Positions 1 to 5,288 of a stretch of DNA of 5,873 bases are shown piece by piece (position 1 is the stretch's first letter; each line of letters starts with the position of its first letter). This DNA comes from Deltaproteobacteria bacterium. GTDB taxonomy: Bacteria; Desulfobacterota; Desulfobacteria; Desulfobacterales; Desulfatibacillaceae. Position numbers and translations under genes: made by a program. Where the stretch lies: positions 1 through 5,873 of the forward strand of contig JAFDHW010000165.1 of the NCBI GenBank assembly GCA_019308705.1, written 5' to 3'. The notes beneath the pieces are model-generated. The model saw only the letters and a program-made list of their open reading frames with translations. It searched no databases and had not been told where the DNA came from.

Positions 1-1
1 G

Positions 2-1309
2 GCCAACGAGGTTTCCGCACTTTTTTTGGAGGCCATGGACGAGCTTCGGCTGCGTCAGCCCAACTACACGGCCCGGATGCACGGGGGCGCGCCGGATTGG
101 TACCGGGAAAAGGTCTTTTCCATCCTGGCGGGCGGGGCCAACTCCCCGGCGTTGTATAACGACGAGGTCGTCGTGCCCGTGCTGGAGAAGAACGGCCTAA
201 GCCCCGAAGACGCCCGGGACTACACCCCCGTGGGGTGCGTGGAGCCCGTGAGCCAGGGAAAAAGCTTTTCCTCCACGGACGCCGCCCTGTTCAACGTGCC
301 GCTGTGCCTGGAACTGGCCTTGAACCGGGGGCGGCGGTTCGGCTCCCGCTTGCGCACGGGCGCGGCCACCATGGACCCGGCGGCCATGGCCTCCATGGAG
401 GACGTGAAACGCGCCTTCGAAGTCCAGCTTGCCTTTGGCCTGGAAAAGCTCTTCCGCGACCTCTTCGCCGTGGAGCGGGCCAACGCAAAGTACCATCCCA
501 CGCCGTTGACCAGCGCGCTGTTGCAAGGCTGCCTGGAATCCGGCGCGGACTCCACCGCCGGGGGGGCGAAGTACAATTTCTCCGGGGTGCAGTGCGTGGC
601 CCCGGCCGATACCGGGGATGCGCTTTTCGCCATCGAGCGGGCGGTGTTCATCGACCGCTGGATAACCTTGCCCGAGCTGGTCCGCCAGTGCGTAAAGGAC
701 TTTCCCGACGAAAATCTGCGGGCGAAACTCCTGTCCCTGCCCAAGTACGGCAATGACGATCCCGAAGCCGACGCCTGGACCGGCTGGGTGGTGCAGACCT
801 ATTCCCGGCTCATCGCCGGCCGGAAAAACACCCGCGGCGGGGCCGTCACCATGGGCCTGTACTCGGTGACCGCCCACGAGTTCTGGGGGCGGGTTACGGG
901 GTCTTTACCCAACGGCCGCAGGAAGGGCGAGCCGTTTGCCGCGGGGCTTTCCCCGGCAAACGGCATGGACAAAAACGGCCCCACCGCGCTGCTGAACTCC
1001 GCCAACCGCCTGGACCACCGGCGCGCCACCAACGGGCTGAACCTCAACCTCAAGTTCGACGCCTCGGCGCTTCGGGGGGCCGAGGGGAAAAAGGCCCTGT
1101 CCGCCCTTTTGTCCACCTATTTTTCCCGCGGGGGCATGCAGGCACAGGTCAACGTGCTGGACCCGGCGGTGCTGAAGGAGGCCCGGGACAACCCCGCGGC
1201 CCATCCCCACCTGCTGGTGCGGGTGAGCGGGTATTCCGCCTATTTCAACGACCTGACCCCGGCCATGAAAGACGAGGTTATCCGCCGCACCACGCTGGCG
1301 TGCTCCTGA
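2..1309 (+). CDS. Glycyl radical enzyme (pyruvate formate-lyase-like family), C-terminal part, 5' end outside window
   Basis: This is the C-terminal 435 residues of a glycyl radical enzyme; the frame is open to the left edge, and family members usually have about 780-850 residues. The catalytic cysteine lies in GCVEP (Cys codon 236-238, Glu codon 242-244). The glycyl radical loop RVSGYSAYF is near the C terminus (Gly codon 1229-1231). The Cys-Gly distance is 331 residues, normal for the family. The motifs GGAKYNFSG and GLSPANG..KNGPTA are also family-typical. The single Cys followed by Val-Glu-Pro places it with the dehydratase/C-N/C-S lyase-type enzymes (choline TMA-lyase, glycerol dehydratase, isethionate lyase and relatives). 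Pyruvate formate-lyase proper has two adjacent cysteines. I cannot name the substrate, because several specificity residues lie upstream. It needs a radical-SAM activase, which is not in the window and is not downstream, since the next gene is convergent. The enzyme is cytoplasmic and oxygen-sensitive when activated. The family call is firm; the substrate is unknown. Confidence 0.93.
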   Translation, partial: ANEVSALFLEAMDELRLRQPNYTARMHGGAPDWYREKVFSILAGGANSPALYNDEVVVPVLEKNGLSPEDARDYTPVGCVEPVSQGKSFSSTDAALFNVPLCLELALNRGRRFGSRLRTGAATMDPAAMASMEDVKRAFEVQLAFGLEKLFRDLFAVERANAKYHPTPLTSALLQGCLESGADSTAGGAKYNFSGVQCVAPADTGDALFAIERAVFIDRWITLPELVRQCVKDFPDENLRAKLLSLPKYGNDDPEADAWTGWVVQTYSRLIAGRKNTRGGAVTMGLYSVTAHEFWGRVTGSLPNGRRKGEPFAAGLSPANGMDKNGPTALLNSANRLDHRRATNGLNLNLKFDASALRGAEGKKALSALLSTYFSRGGMQAQVNVLDPAVLKEARDNPAAHPHLLVRVSGYSAYFNDLTPAMKDEVIRRTTLACS

Positions 1310-1410
1310 AAGAACCGGCGACCGGACGCGAAAGGGCAAGGGCCTTTTGGCGCCGGGAGGAGATGTTTTGGCCCGAATTTTTCACCCTTCCGGCTCGTGG
1401 ATGATCCGGG

Positions 1411-2235
1411 TTAAGGCAGGTATTCCTCGACGGACTCGCGCTGGGTGGTCCTGGGAGCCGTGCCCTTTTGCACCTCGGCCAGTTCGGCCACGAAGCTTCC
1501 CACGGCCACCTTGCTCTTGATGCGCACCGGCACCCGGGGCCCTTCGGCGGCGAACCAGATTTGCAGGCTCGCCTTTTCGTCCTTTTCGAACACCCCGCCC
1601 ACGTGCGTGAGCTCCGGCTCCACCAGCCAGGCGGAAAGGTCTCCCAGGGGAATGGAGATCTTCTCCTTTTTCACCACCTTGGCCCGCCCCATGACCGCCT
1701 TTTTGCCGTCGGTGACCGGTGCTTCGAACACCGCGCCCGGGGAAAGCTCCATGAAACGGAAGTAGTGCAGCACGGCGAGGGGATCAAAGCAGCCTTCCAT
1801 GATTTCCACCGTGCCTTCGGAAATGCCGTTTTGGACGTATTCGGCCTGGTTTTTGTCCCAGTCGAAGGTCACCAGGACCTCGCGGTGGGTGCTGCCCTCG
1901 TGCTGGCTCTTCTCGTAGCGCAAGGACCGGGTCATGTCCTTGTCCACCCAGGAATCCACCCTGTCGCGGACCTTGTAGAAGGCGTCCACCAAGGAGTTGG
2001 TCTCGGCGGTCATGCGAAAATGGTGGGCCACCTCGCCGTCTATGGTTTCCGACGGCAGGGTCTGGAGCACCACCCGGCCCGCGGGAAAGATGCTCCACCG
2101 GATGTTGTAGACGTATTTTTCCCCGGCCGAGGGAAGGGCGGGGGCCGCGCCGCGGGCCGCAAAAGGGGCCGCAGCCAGGGCGGCCAGCATGAAAACGGAA
2201 AGAAACCGGAAGGTTGCATGGTTGCATGGGCGCAT
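1411..2235 (-). CDS. DUF3108-type exported protein
   Basis: This is a 274-residue protein. Residues 10-30 form a signal peptide (hydrophobic FLSVFMLAALAAAPFAA, probable cleavage near RGA/AP), so it should reach the periplasm or outer membrane. The mature part begins with GEKYVYNIRWSIFPAGRVVL, a beta-rich opening that, with the later FDPLAVLHYFR segment, resembles DUF3108 proteins from memory of that family. No catalytic motif is evident and the molecular role is unknown. I chose the ATG at 2235 because it directly precedes the signal peptide and has GGAG six bases upstream. The frame stays open to 2430, but that extension is Arg/Pro/Ser-rich, hides the signal peptide and overlaps the preceding small gene. 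It begins 13 nt after that gene, so it is probably the last gene of the phosphoesterase operon. Three octamer repeats, each with an ATG, cover the first codons. Confidence 0.8.
   Translation of the reverse strand: MRPCNHATFRFLSVFMLAALAAAPFAARGAAPALPSAGEKYVYNIRWSIFPAGRVVLQTLPSETIDGEVAHHFRMTAETNSLVDAFYKVRDRVDSWVDKDMTRSLRYEKSQHEGSTHREVLVTFDWDKNQAEYVQNGISEGTVEIMEGCFDPLAVLHYFRFMELSPGAVFEAPVTDGKKAVMGRAKVVKKEKISIPLGDLSAWLVEPELTHVGGVFEKDEKASLQIWFAAEGPRVPVRIKSKVAVGSFVAELAEVQKGTAPRTTQRESVEEYLP
2212..2235 (-). repeat. Three tandem octamers at the start of the DUF3108-type gene
   Basis: Read on the minus strand, the first bases of the gene are ATGCGCCC, ATGCAACC, ATGCAACC: two identical copies and one with two changes. 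Each unit carries an ATG, and since eight is not a multiple of three, the three ATGs are in three different frames. Only the first ATG leads into the signal peptide. Gain or loss of a unit would shift the frame right after the start. With only two perfect copies this may be chance. Confidence 0.6.
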
Positions 2236-2241
2236 GGAATG

Positions 2242-2245
2242 CTCC
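2242..2245 (-). promoter_or_regulatory. Ribosome binding site of the DUF3108-type gene
   Basis: GGAG on the minus strand, six bases before the ATG at 2235. It supports that start over the much longer open frame and over the two neighbouring out-of-frame ATGs at 2227 and 2219. Confidence 0.6.
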
Positions 2246-2248
2246 GCG

Positions 2249-2452
2249 TTACGGGACGCCTTCCCCGTCCTTGCGGGTGCGGCGGGTTTCCTCGCGCTCC
2301 AGGACGACGTGCCCCCGGATTTCGTTGAGCACGAAATACCGGGAAAGGGCCCTGGCGATTTCGCCGTCCGTGGGCGGCGCGTCCGTGGTCTGGGCAATGA
2401 ATCTGCGCACCAGCGCGAGAGCCTCGTCAATGGTTTCAGGCGGTTTTTTCAA
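2249..2452 (-). CDS. Small hypothetical protein, 67 aa, TTG start overlapping the phosphoesterase gene
   Basis: I do not recognise this protein. It is predicted from TTG at 2452 and runs KKPPETIDEALALVRRFIAQ, then a TDAPPTDGEIARALSRYF segment and a charged, Arg/Glu-rich tail. It looks like a compact, soluble, mostly helical protein with no signal peptide or membrane segment. It is supported by its fit between two genes: its start overlaps the phosphoesterase end by 17 nt and it stops 13 nt before the DUF3108-type start, as expected for translational coupling. Its composition is protein-like, unlike the Pro/Gly/Arg/Trp-rich sequence upstream in the same frame. There is no ATG in the frame; a weak AAGAG lies six bases before the TTG. 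An alternative GTG start (VRRF) would give 53 aa. The existence is likely, the exact start uncertain, the function unknown. Confidence 0.6.
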   Translation of the reverse strand: MKKPPETIDEALALVRRFIAQTTDAPPTDGEIARALSRYFVLNEIRGHVVLEREETRRTRKDGEGVP

Positions 2453-3647
2453 GGGATTCTCTTTGGTTGACCATAGGTTCTTTTTGCCCGGGGAGCAAGG
2501 TTTCCTCGGCAAGCGGTTCCATGGCCGCTTTTTCCGGGACGAACCGCACCACCAGGACCTCCCTCGGAGAAAGGATCCGCATGGGCGGTCCCCAGGAGCC
2601 CGTGCCCCGGCAGGTGACCACGGCCCCGCCCCATGGCGTTTCGTACCGCCCGGCCAGGCGGGGGTAGAACAGGGCCACGGCCAGGTGGAAAGGGAGTATT
2701 TGGCCCCCATGGGTGTGGCCGGAAAGCTGGAGCGCGAACCTTTCCGCGCTGGCCTTCGGCACCTGGGGCCGGTGGCGAAGCACCAGGGGCAGCCTGCCCT
2801 TGGCCCCGGGGACGGAGAGGAGTTCGCCGGAGCGGTCCGGCCGGCCGGTGGCCGGGTCGTCCACCCCGACCAGGAAAAGCAGGTTCCCGGGCGAGGCGGT
2901 CTTCCCCCCCAGGAGGGTGAACCCGCAGGAGCGCAGGTAGGCTTCGGCCTGCTCCACGCCGTAATAGGCCTCGTGGTTGCCCAGTACGGCGTACTTGCCC
3001 AGGGGCGCGGACAGGCCCCGGAGGATTTCCGCGCTCTGTAAAAGGTCCGGCGCGTGGGTGTCGACGAGGTCGCCGCCGCACAAGATGACGTCCGGGCGCG
3101 CCTGCCGGACCTTCTCCGCCACCCGCCGCGTCAGCTCCGGCCGGTTGGTCGGCCCCAGGTGCAAATCCGAGATGTAGGCTGCCACCAGCGGCTTCTCCCC
3201 CGGTGCCAGCAGGCGGGTGGGCACGGTGACCGTGGTGGTGAAAAGCAGCCGGTTTTCCACCAGGCCCCACACCGAGCCGAAAAGGGCCGCCCCCAGCACG
3301 AAGAAGGCGGCGGACCGGGGGTCGGCCCGGGGGATGCCCAGGGAAACCATCCGGTCCAGGCTGATGGCGGCCAGGTCCCAGGCCCGGACGGCAAGCCCCG
3401 CGCACACGGCCAGAAACAGAAAGCCCATCCACAAATACCCTGGAACCGCCGCAGCCGCGGCGGTAGCATTCAACCCGGACGAGGAAAACAGCATCGCCGC
3501 GAAGGGGCAAAAAAGCAGCAGGACCATGAATCCCGCCAGGACGATCCTCACCTCGGCGGGCAAAAGCACCCGCACCCGCAGGTAAAACCCCATGTGCATG
3601 GCCCCGTACACGGCCAGGGCAACGGCGGCGAACACCACGGTCCTCAT
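2436..3647 (-). CDS. Membrane-anchored metallophosphoesterase (calcineurin-like)
   Basis: This is a 403-residue protein with two parts. Residues 1-131 hold about four membrane helices (roughly 4-23, 31-53, 69-90, 112-131). From about residue 153 there is a calcineurin-like phosphoesterase domain with all metal-binding blocks: SDLHLG (Asp161, His163), GGDLVD (Asp193), GNHE (Asn224, His225) and SGHTHGG (His311, His313). It should be an active two-metal phosphoesterase of the YkoQ/YaeI-like membrane group. Some relatives hydrolyse UDP-diacylglucosamine in lipid A synthesis, but the substrate here cannot be read from sequence. The Arg-rich loops between helices 1/2 and 3/4 would by the positive-inside rule be cytoplasmic, which puts the catalytic domain in the periplasm; this is an inference. 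The ATG at 3647 is preferred over GTG at 3659 because GGGAGGG sits between them at proper spacing. It is the first gene of a three-gene operon and divergent from the inositol genes. Confidence 0.92.
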   Translation of the reverse strand: MRTVVFAAVALAVYGAMHMGFYLRVRVLLPAEVRIVLAGFMVLLLFCPFAAMLFSSSGLNATAAAAAVPGYLWMGFLFLAVCAGLAVRAWDLAAISLDRMVSLGIPRADPRSAAFFVLGAALFGSVWGLVENRLLFTTTVTVPTRLLAPGEKPLVAAYISDLHLGPTNRPELTRRVAEKVRQARPDVILCGGDLVDTHAPDLLQSAEILRGLSAPLGKYAVLGNHEAYYGVEQAEAYLRSCGFTLLGGKTASPGNLLFLVGVDDPATGRPDRSGELLSVPGAKGRLPLVLRHRPQVPKASAERFALQLSGHTHGGQILPFHLAVALFYPRLAGRYETPWGGAVVTCRGTGSWGPPMRILSPREVLVVRFVPEKAAMEPLAEETLLPGQKEPMVNQRESLEKTA

Positions 3648-3650
3648 GGT

Positions 3651-3657
3651 CCCTCCC
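3651..3657 (-). promoter_or_regulatory. Ribosome binding site of the metallophosphoesterase gene
   Basis: GGGAGGG on the minus strand, three to four bases before the ATG at 3647. It lies inside the first codons of the longer GTG-started reading and therefore decides for the ATG start. Confidence 0.7.
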
Positions 3658-3672
3658 ACGCAACTCCTTGGA

Positions 3673-3702
3673 ATTACAGTTTTTTGATCGCAACCCCATA
3701 AA
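3673..3702 (-). promoter_or_regulatory. Possible promoter of the phosphoesterase operon
   Basis: On the minus strand TGTAAT (plus positions 3673-3678) matches the sigma70 -10 consensus at five of six bases. It lies in an AT-rich stretch (about 3671-3708) within otherwise GC-rich DNA, about 26 bases before the start codon. The -35 partner is poor: TTTATG, 18 bases upstream, matches at three of six. A weaker alternative is TTGTGA (3721-3726) with ATTTAT after 17 bases. Position and AT content support a promoter more than the motifs do. Confidence 0.3.
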
Positions 3703-3720
3703 TTTTTGCGGGCCGAACAT

Positions 3721-3754
3721 TCACAACCCCCAACTTTGTGATTATTGTGGGGTT
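3721..3754. promoter_or_regulatory. Inverted repeat TCACAA-N9-TTGTGA overlapping an AACCCC/GGGGTT hairpin
   Basis: TCACAA (3721-3726) and TTGTGA (3736-3741) are perfect inverted repeats separated by nine bases, a 21-bp dyad. An overlapping second pair, AACCCC (3725-3730) and GGGGTT (3749-3754), could form a hairpin with an 18-base loop. The dyad lies upstream of the phosphoesterase promoter candidate, so it could be an operator. The half-sites are in the reverse order to CRP or Rex sites, and I cannot assign a regulator. Confidence 0.3.
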
Positions 3755-3821
3755 TGGAAGCTGAGCCCTTGCCGAAAGGCCCGGCTGATTCTTTGTATCA
3801 TCTTGGGCGCAAAGGAGGAAA

Positions 3822-3917
3822 ATGGAAACGGAACTGGTGTGGGTAATCCTGCGCCGCAACCGGGCAGGGTCCGGGAACAACCGGGGCCGTCCCTGGTATG
3901 CGAGCGGCATATGTTGA
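3822..3917 (+). CDS. Possible 31-aa leader peptide upstream of the inositol synthase gene
   Basis: A short ATG-started frame begins METELVWVILRRNRAG and ends at TGA in 3915-3917. AAAGGAGG (3811-3818) lies three bases before the ATG: an excellent Shine-Dalgarno but closer than usual. The peptide is basic, with Arg/Asn/Gly in the middle, and has no run of one amino acid that would suggest classical attenuation. Its stop codon falls within the TTGAGT -35 candidate of the downstream promoter. It resembles no protein I know and may be chance; the strong AAAGGAGG is the main support. Confidence 0.25.
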   Translation: METELVWVILRRNRAGSGNNRGRPWYASGIC

Positions 3918-3943
3918 GTTTACTGAAAACTTTGTGTTATTGT
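3914..3943 (+). promoter_or_regulatory. Candidate sigma70-type promoter of the inositol operon
   Basis: TTGAGT (3914-3919, four of six to TTGACA) and TATTGT (3938-3943, four of six to TATAAT) are separated by 18 bases. They lie in the only AT-rich island (about 3908-3943) close to the synthase gene. Transcription would start near 3950, giving a leader of about 107 bases that begins at the first of the predicted hairpins. Confidence 0.45.
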
Positions 3944-3947
3944 CGCT

Positions 3948-4048
3948 CTGCCCCGGAGGGGTGGAGCCGGGCCGCAAGGCCCGGGAGCTGACGGCGGAGC
4001 GTCAACGCGAAGTTGGGAGCGGCAGGATCAACCCTTCTCAAGGTGAGG
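3948..4048 (+). promoter_or_regulatory. Structured 5' leader of the inositol synthase gene
   Basis: Several stems can be drawn by eye. CTGCC (3948-3952) with GGCAG (4021-4025) would close a multibranch fold. Inside it lie CCGGGCC-GCAA-GGCCCGG (3967-3984, seven pairs with a GNRA tetraloop) and TGACG/CGTCA (3989-4004, six-base loop). CCCC-GGA-GGGG (3951-3961) is also possible but competes for two bases of the closing stem. CAAC (4003-4006) and CAAC (4029-4032) can each pair with the same GTTG (4012-4015). CTCA/TGAG (4037-4047) would cover the ribosome site. Alternative pairings next to a Shine-Dalgarno fit a regulatory leader. It matches none of the riboswitch consensus sequences I can recall. 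High GC makes chance stems common, so function is unproven. Confidence 0.4.
4041..4048 (+). promoter_or_regulatory. Ribosome binding site of the inositol synthase gene
   Basis: AGGTGAGG lies nine bases before the ATG at 4058 and supports that start over the in-frame TTG at 4013, which lies inside the structured leader. The TGAG part can pair with CTCA just upstream (4037-4040), a weak local hairpin. Confidence 0.6.
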
Positions 4049-4057
4049 ATAGAGCAC

Positions 4058-5200
4058 ATGGAAAACATCAAGATCGCCGTTGCGGGCGTGGGAAACTGCG
4101 CCAGCGCGCTCATCCAGGGACTCTATTATTACCAGGACAAGACCGCCGAGGAGGCCATCGGCCTCATGCACTGGGAGATCGGCGGGTACCGGCCCGCCGA
4201 CATCCAGGTGGTGGCCGCCTTTGACATCGACGAGCGCAAGGTGGGCAAGGACCTTTCCGAGGCCATCTTCGCCCCGCCCAACTGCACCAAGAAGTTCTGC
4301 CCCGACGTGCCGGAGACCGGGGTGAAGGTCACCATGGGCAAGGTCTTGGACGGCATAAGCGACCACATGCGCGACTACGATCCCACGTACACCTTCGTGC
4401 CCGCCAACGAGAAGGAATCCGAACTGGCCGACGTGGTGAACGTGTTGAAGTCCACCGGCGCGGACATCCTCTTGAACTACATGCCCGTGGGCAGCGAGGA
4501 GGCCACCCGGTTCTACGCGGAATGCGCCCTGGAGGCCGGGGTGGGGTTCATCAACAACATCCCCGTGTTCATTGCCTCCAACCCCATCTGGGCCAAGCGG
4601 TTCGCCGAAAAGAACCTTCCGGTCATCGGCGACGACATCAAGAGCCAGCTGGGAGCCACCATCACCCACCGGGTTTTGACCACCCTGTTCCGCAAGCGCG
4701 GGGTGAAGCTGGAACGGACCTACCAGCTGAACACCGGCGGCAACACGGATTTCCTGAACATGCTGAACCGCACGCGGCTGGCCTCCAAGAAGAAGTCCAA
4801 GACCGAGGCGATCCAGTCCATGTGCAGGATGCCCCTGGAGGCGGAAAACATCCACATCGGCCCCTCGGACCACGTGCCCTGGCAGAAAGACAACAAGGTC
4901 TGCTTCATCCGCATGGAGGGCAAGCTGTTCGGCGACGTGCCCATGGACCTCGAGCTGAGGCTCTCCGTGGAGGACAGCCCCAACAGCGCAGGGGTGGCCA
5001 TCGACATGATCCGTTGCGCCAAGCTGGCGCTCCAGCGCGGCCTGGGCGGCCCCCTGGAGGCCCCGTCCGCCTACTTCTGCAAGCACCCGCCCAAGCAGTA
5101 TTCCGACGACGAGGCCTACGCCATGACGGAGAAGTTCATCAACGAGTACCGGAACAACATCCACGATTTGACCGACTATCGCCGCCGCCAGGGCCAGTAG
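4058..5200 (+). CDS. ino1: myo-Inositol-phosphate synthase
   Basis: This 380-residue cytoplasmic enzyme converts D-glucose 6-phosphate to 1L-myo-inositol 1-phosphate (also called 3-phosphate) with bound NAD+, the first committed step of inositol synthesis. The N-terminal Rossmann motif is GVGNCASALIQG (residues 10-21), followed by the YRPADIQVVAAFDID strand. Other family signatures are LLNYMPVGSEEAT (138-150), PVIGDDIKSQLGAT (188-201), NTGGNTDFLNM (225-235), the Lys-rich KKKSK stretch (244-248) and DSPNSAG (306-312). The length and motif style match the short bacterial/archaeal form (about 360-390 residues, as in mycobacteria), not the long eukaryotic form. The start is supported by AGGTGAGG upstream and by the core beginning right after the Met. 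The gene is complete and looks intact. It is followed after 88 nt by a CDP-alcohol phosphatidyltransferase gene, which points to inositol phospholipid synthesis rather than to thiol or osmolyte production. Confidence 0.95.
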   Translation: MENIKIAVAGVGNCASALIQGLYYYQDKTAEEAIGLMHWEIGGYRPADIQVVAAFDIDERKVGKDLSEAIFAPPNCTKKFCPDVPETGVKVTMGKVLDGISDHMRDYDPTYTFVPANEKESELADVVNVLKSTGADILLNYMPVGSEEATRFYAECALEAGVGFINNIPVFIASNPIWAKRFAEKNLPVIGDDIKSQLGATITHRVLTTLFRKRGVKLERTYQLNTGGNTDFLNMLNRTRLASKKKSKTEAIQSMCRMPLEAENIHIGPSDHVPWQKDNKVCFIRMEGKLFGDVPMDLELRLSVEDSPNSAGVAIDMIRCAKLALQRGLGGPLEAPSAYFCKHPPKQYSDDEAYAMTEKFINEYRNNIHDLTDYRRRQGQ

Positions 5201-5218
5201 CGCCCGCAGGCGCCCTTT

Positions 5219-5256
5219 CACGCCGGGCCGGGCGCGCCATTGCCCGGCCCGGCGTG
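5219..5256 (+). terminator. Perfect 15-bp GC-rich hairpin between the two inositol genes
   Basis: CACGCCGGGCCGGGC (5219-5233) and GCCCGGCCCGGCGTG (5242-5256) are exact inverted repeats with an eight-base loop, followed by TTTCC. A smaller hairpin, GCGCC-CGCA-GGCGC (5200-5213), overlaps the last base of the synthase stop codon. The stem is strong enough for an intrinsic terminator, but the T-tract has only three bases. It could terminate partially, setting the ratio of synthase to transferase mRNA, or protect the 3' end of the upstream message. Confidence 0.55.
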
Positions 5257-5288
5257 TTTCCGCTTGAGACCAAAGGGGGAATCCTTCC

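Larger units (their letters stand above)
3648..4057. other. 410-bp divergent intergenic region
   Basis: This lies between the divergent phosphoesterase and inositol synthase starts and holds no large gene. From left to right: ribosome site and promoter candidate for the minus operon (3651-3705); an inverted repeat and overlapping hairpin (3721-3754); a GC-rich stretch with small imperfect hairpins (3760-3790); an AAAGGAGG followed by a 31-codon ORF (3811-3917); an AT-rich plus-strand promoter candidate (3914-3943); and a hairpin-rich leader ending at the synthase ribosome site (3948-4048). I see no tRNA, CRISPR or insertion element. Confidence 0.8.

Noticed and set aside
2..1309. Pyruvate formate-lyase proper
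   Set aside because: True pyruvate formate-lyase has two adjacent active-site cysteines; this protein has one Cys followed by Val-Glu-Pro.
1315..1348. Possible terminator between the convergent genes (CCGG-CGA-CCGG and AAAGG-N7-CCTTT)
   Set aside because: Stems of only four to five pairs and no proper T-tract; not better than chance at this composition.
1468..2328. Plus-strand open frame of 286 codons opposite the DUF3108-type gene
   Set aside because: His/Gly-rich translation without motifs; the minus-strand frame has a signal peptide, ribosome site and operon spacing.
2236..2430. Upstream extension of the DUF3108-type protein by 65 residues
   Set aside because: The extension is Arg/Pro/Ser-rich, would bury the signal peptide and overlaps the small gene; the ATG at 2235 has its own GGAG.
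2449..3720. Minus-strand open frame of 423 codons in another frame of the phosphoesterase gene
   Set aside because: Low-complexity Gly/Arg/Pro translation; the overlapping frame holds all metallophosphoesterase motifs.
3721..3741. CRP/FNR or Rex binding site
   Set aside because: Those sites read TGTGA-N6-TCACA or TTGTGA-N6-TCACAA. Here the half-sites are in the opposite order with a nine-base spacer.
3948..4048. Known riboswitch (cyclic di-GMP, SAH, cobalamin, glycine, fluoride, ZTP)
   Set aside because: None of the conserved core sequences of these classes that I can recall is present.
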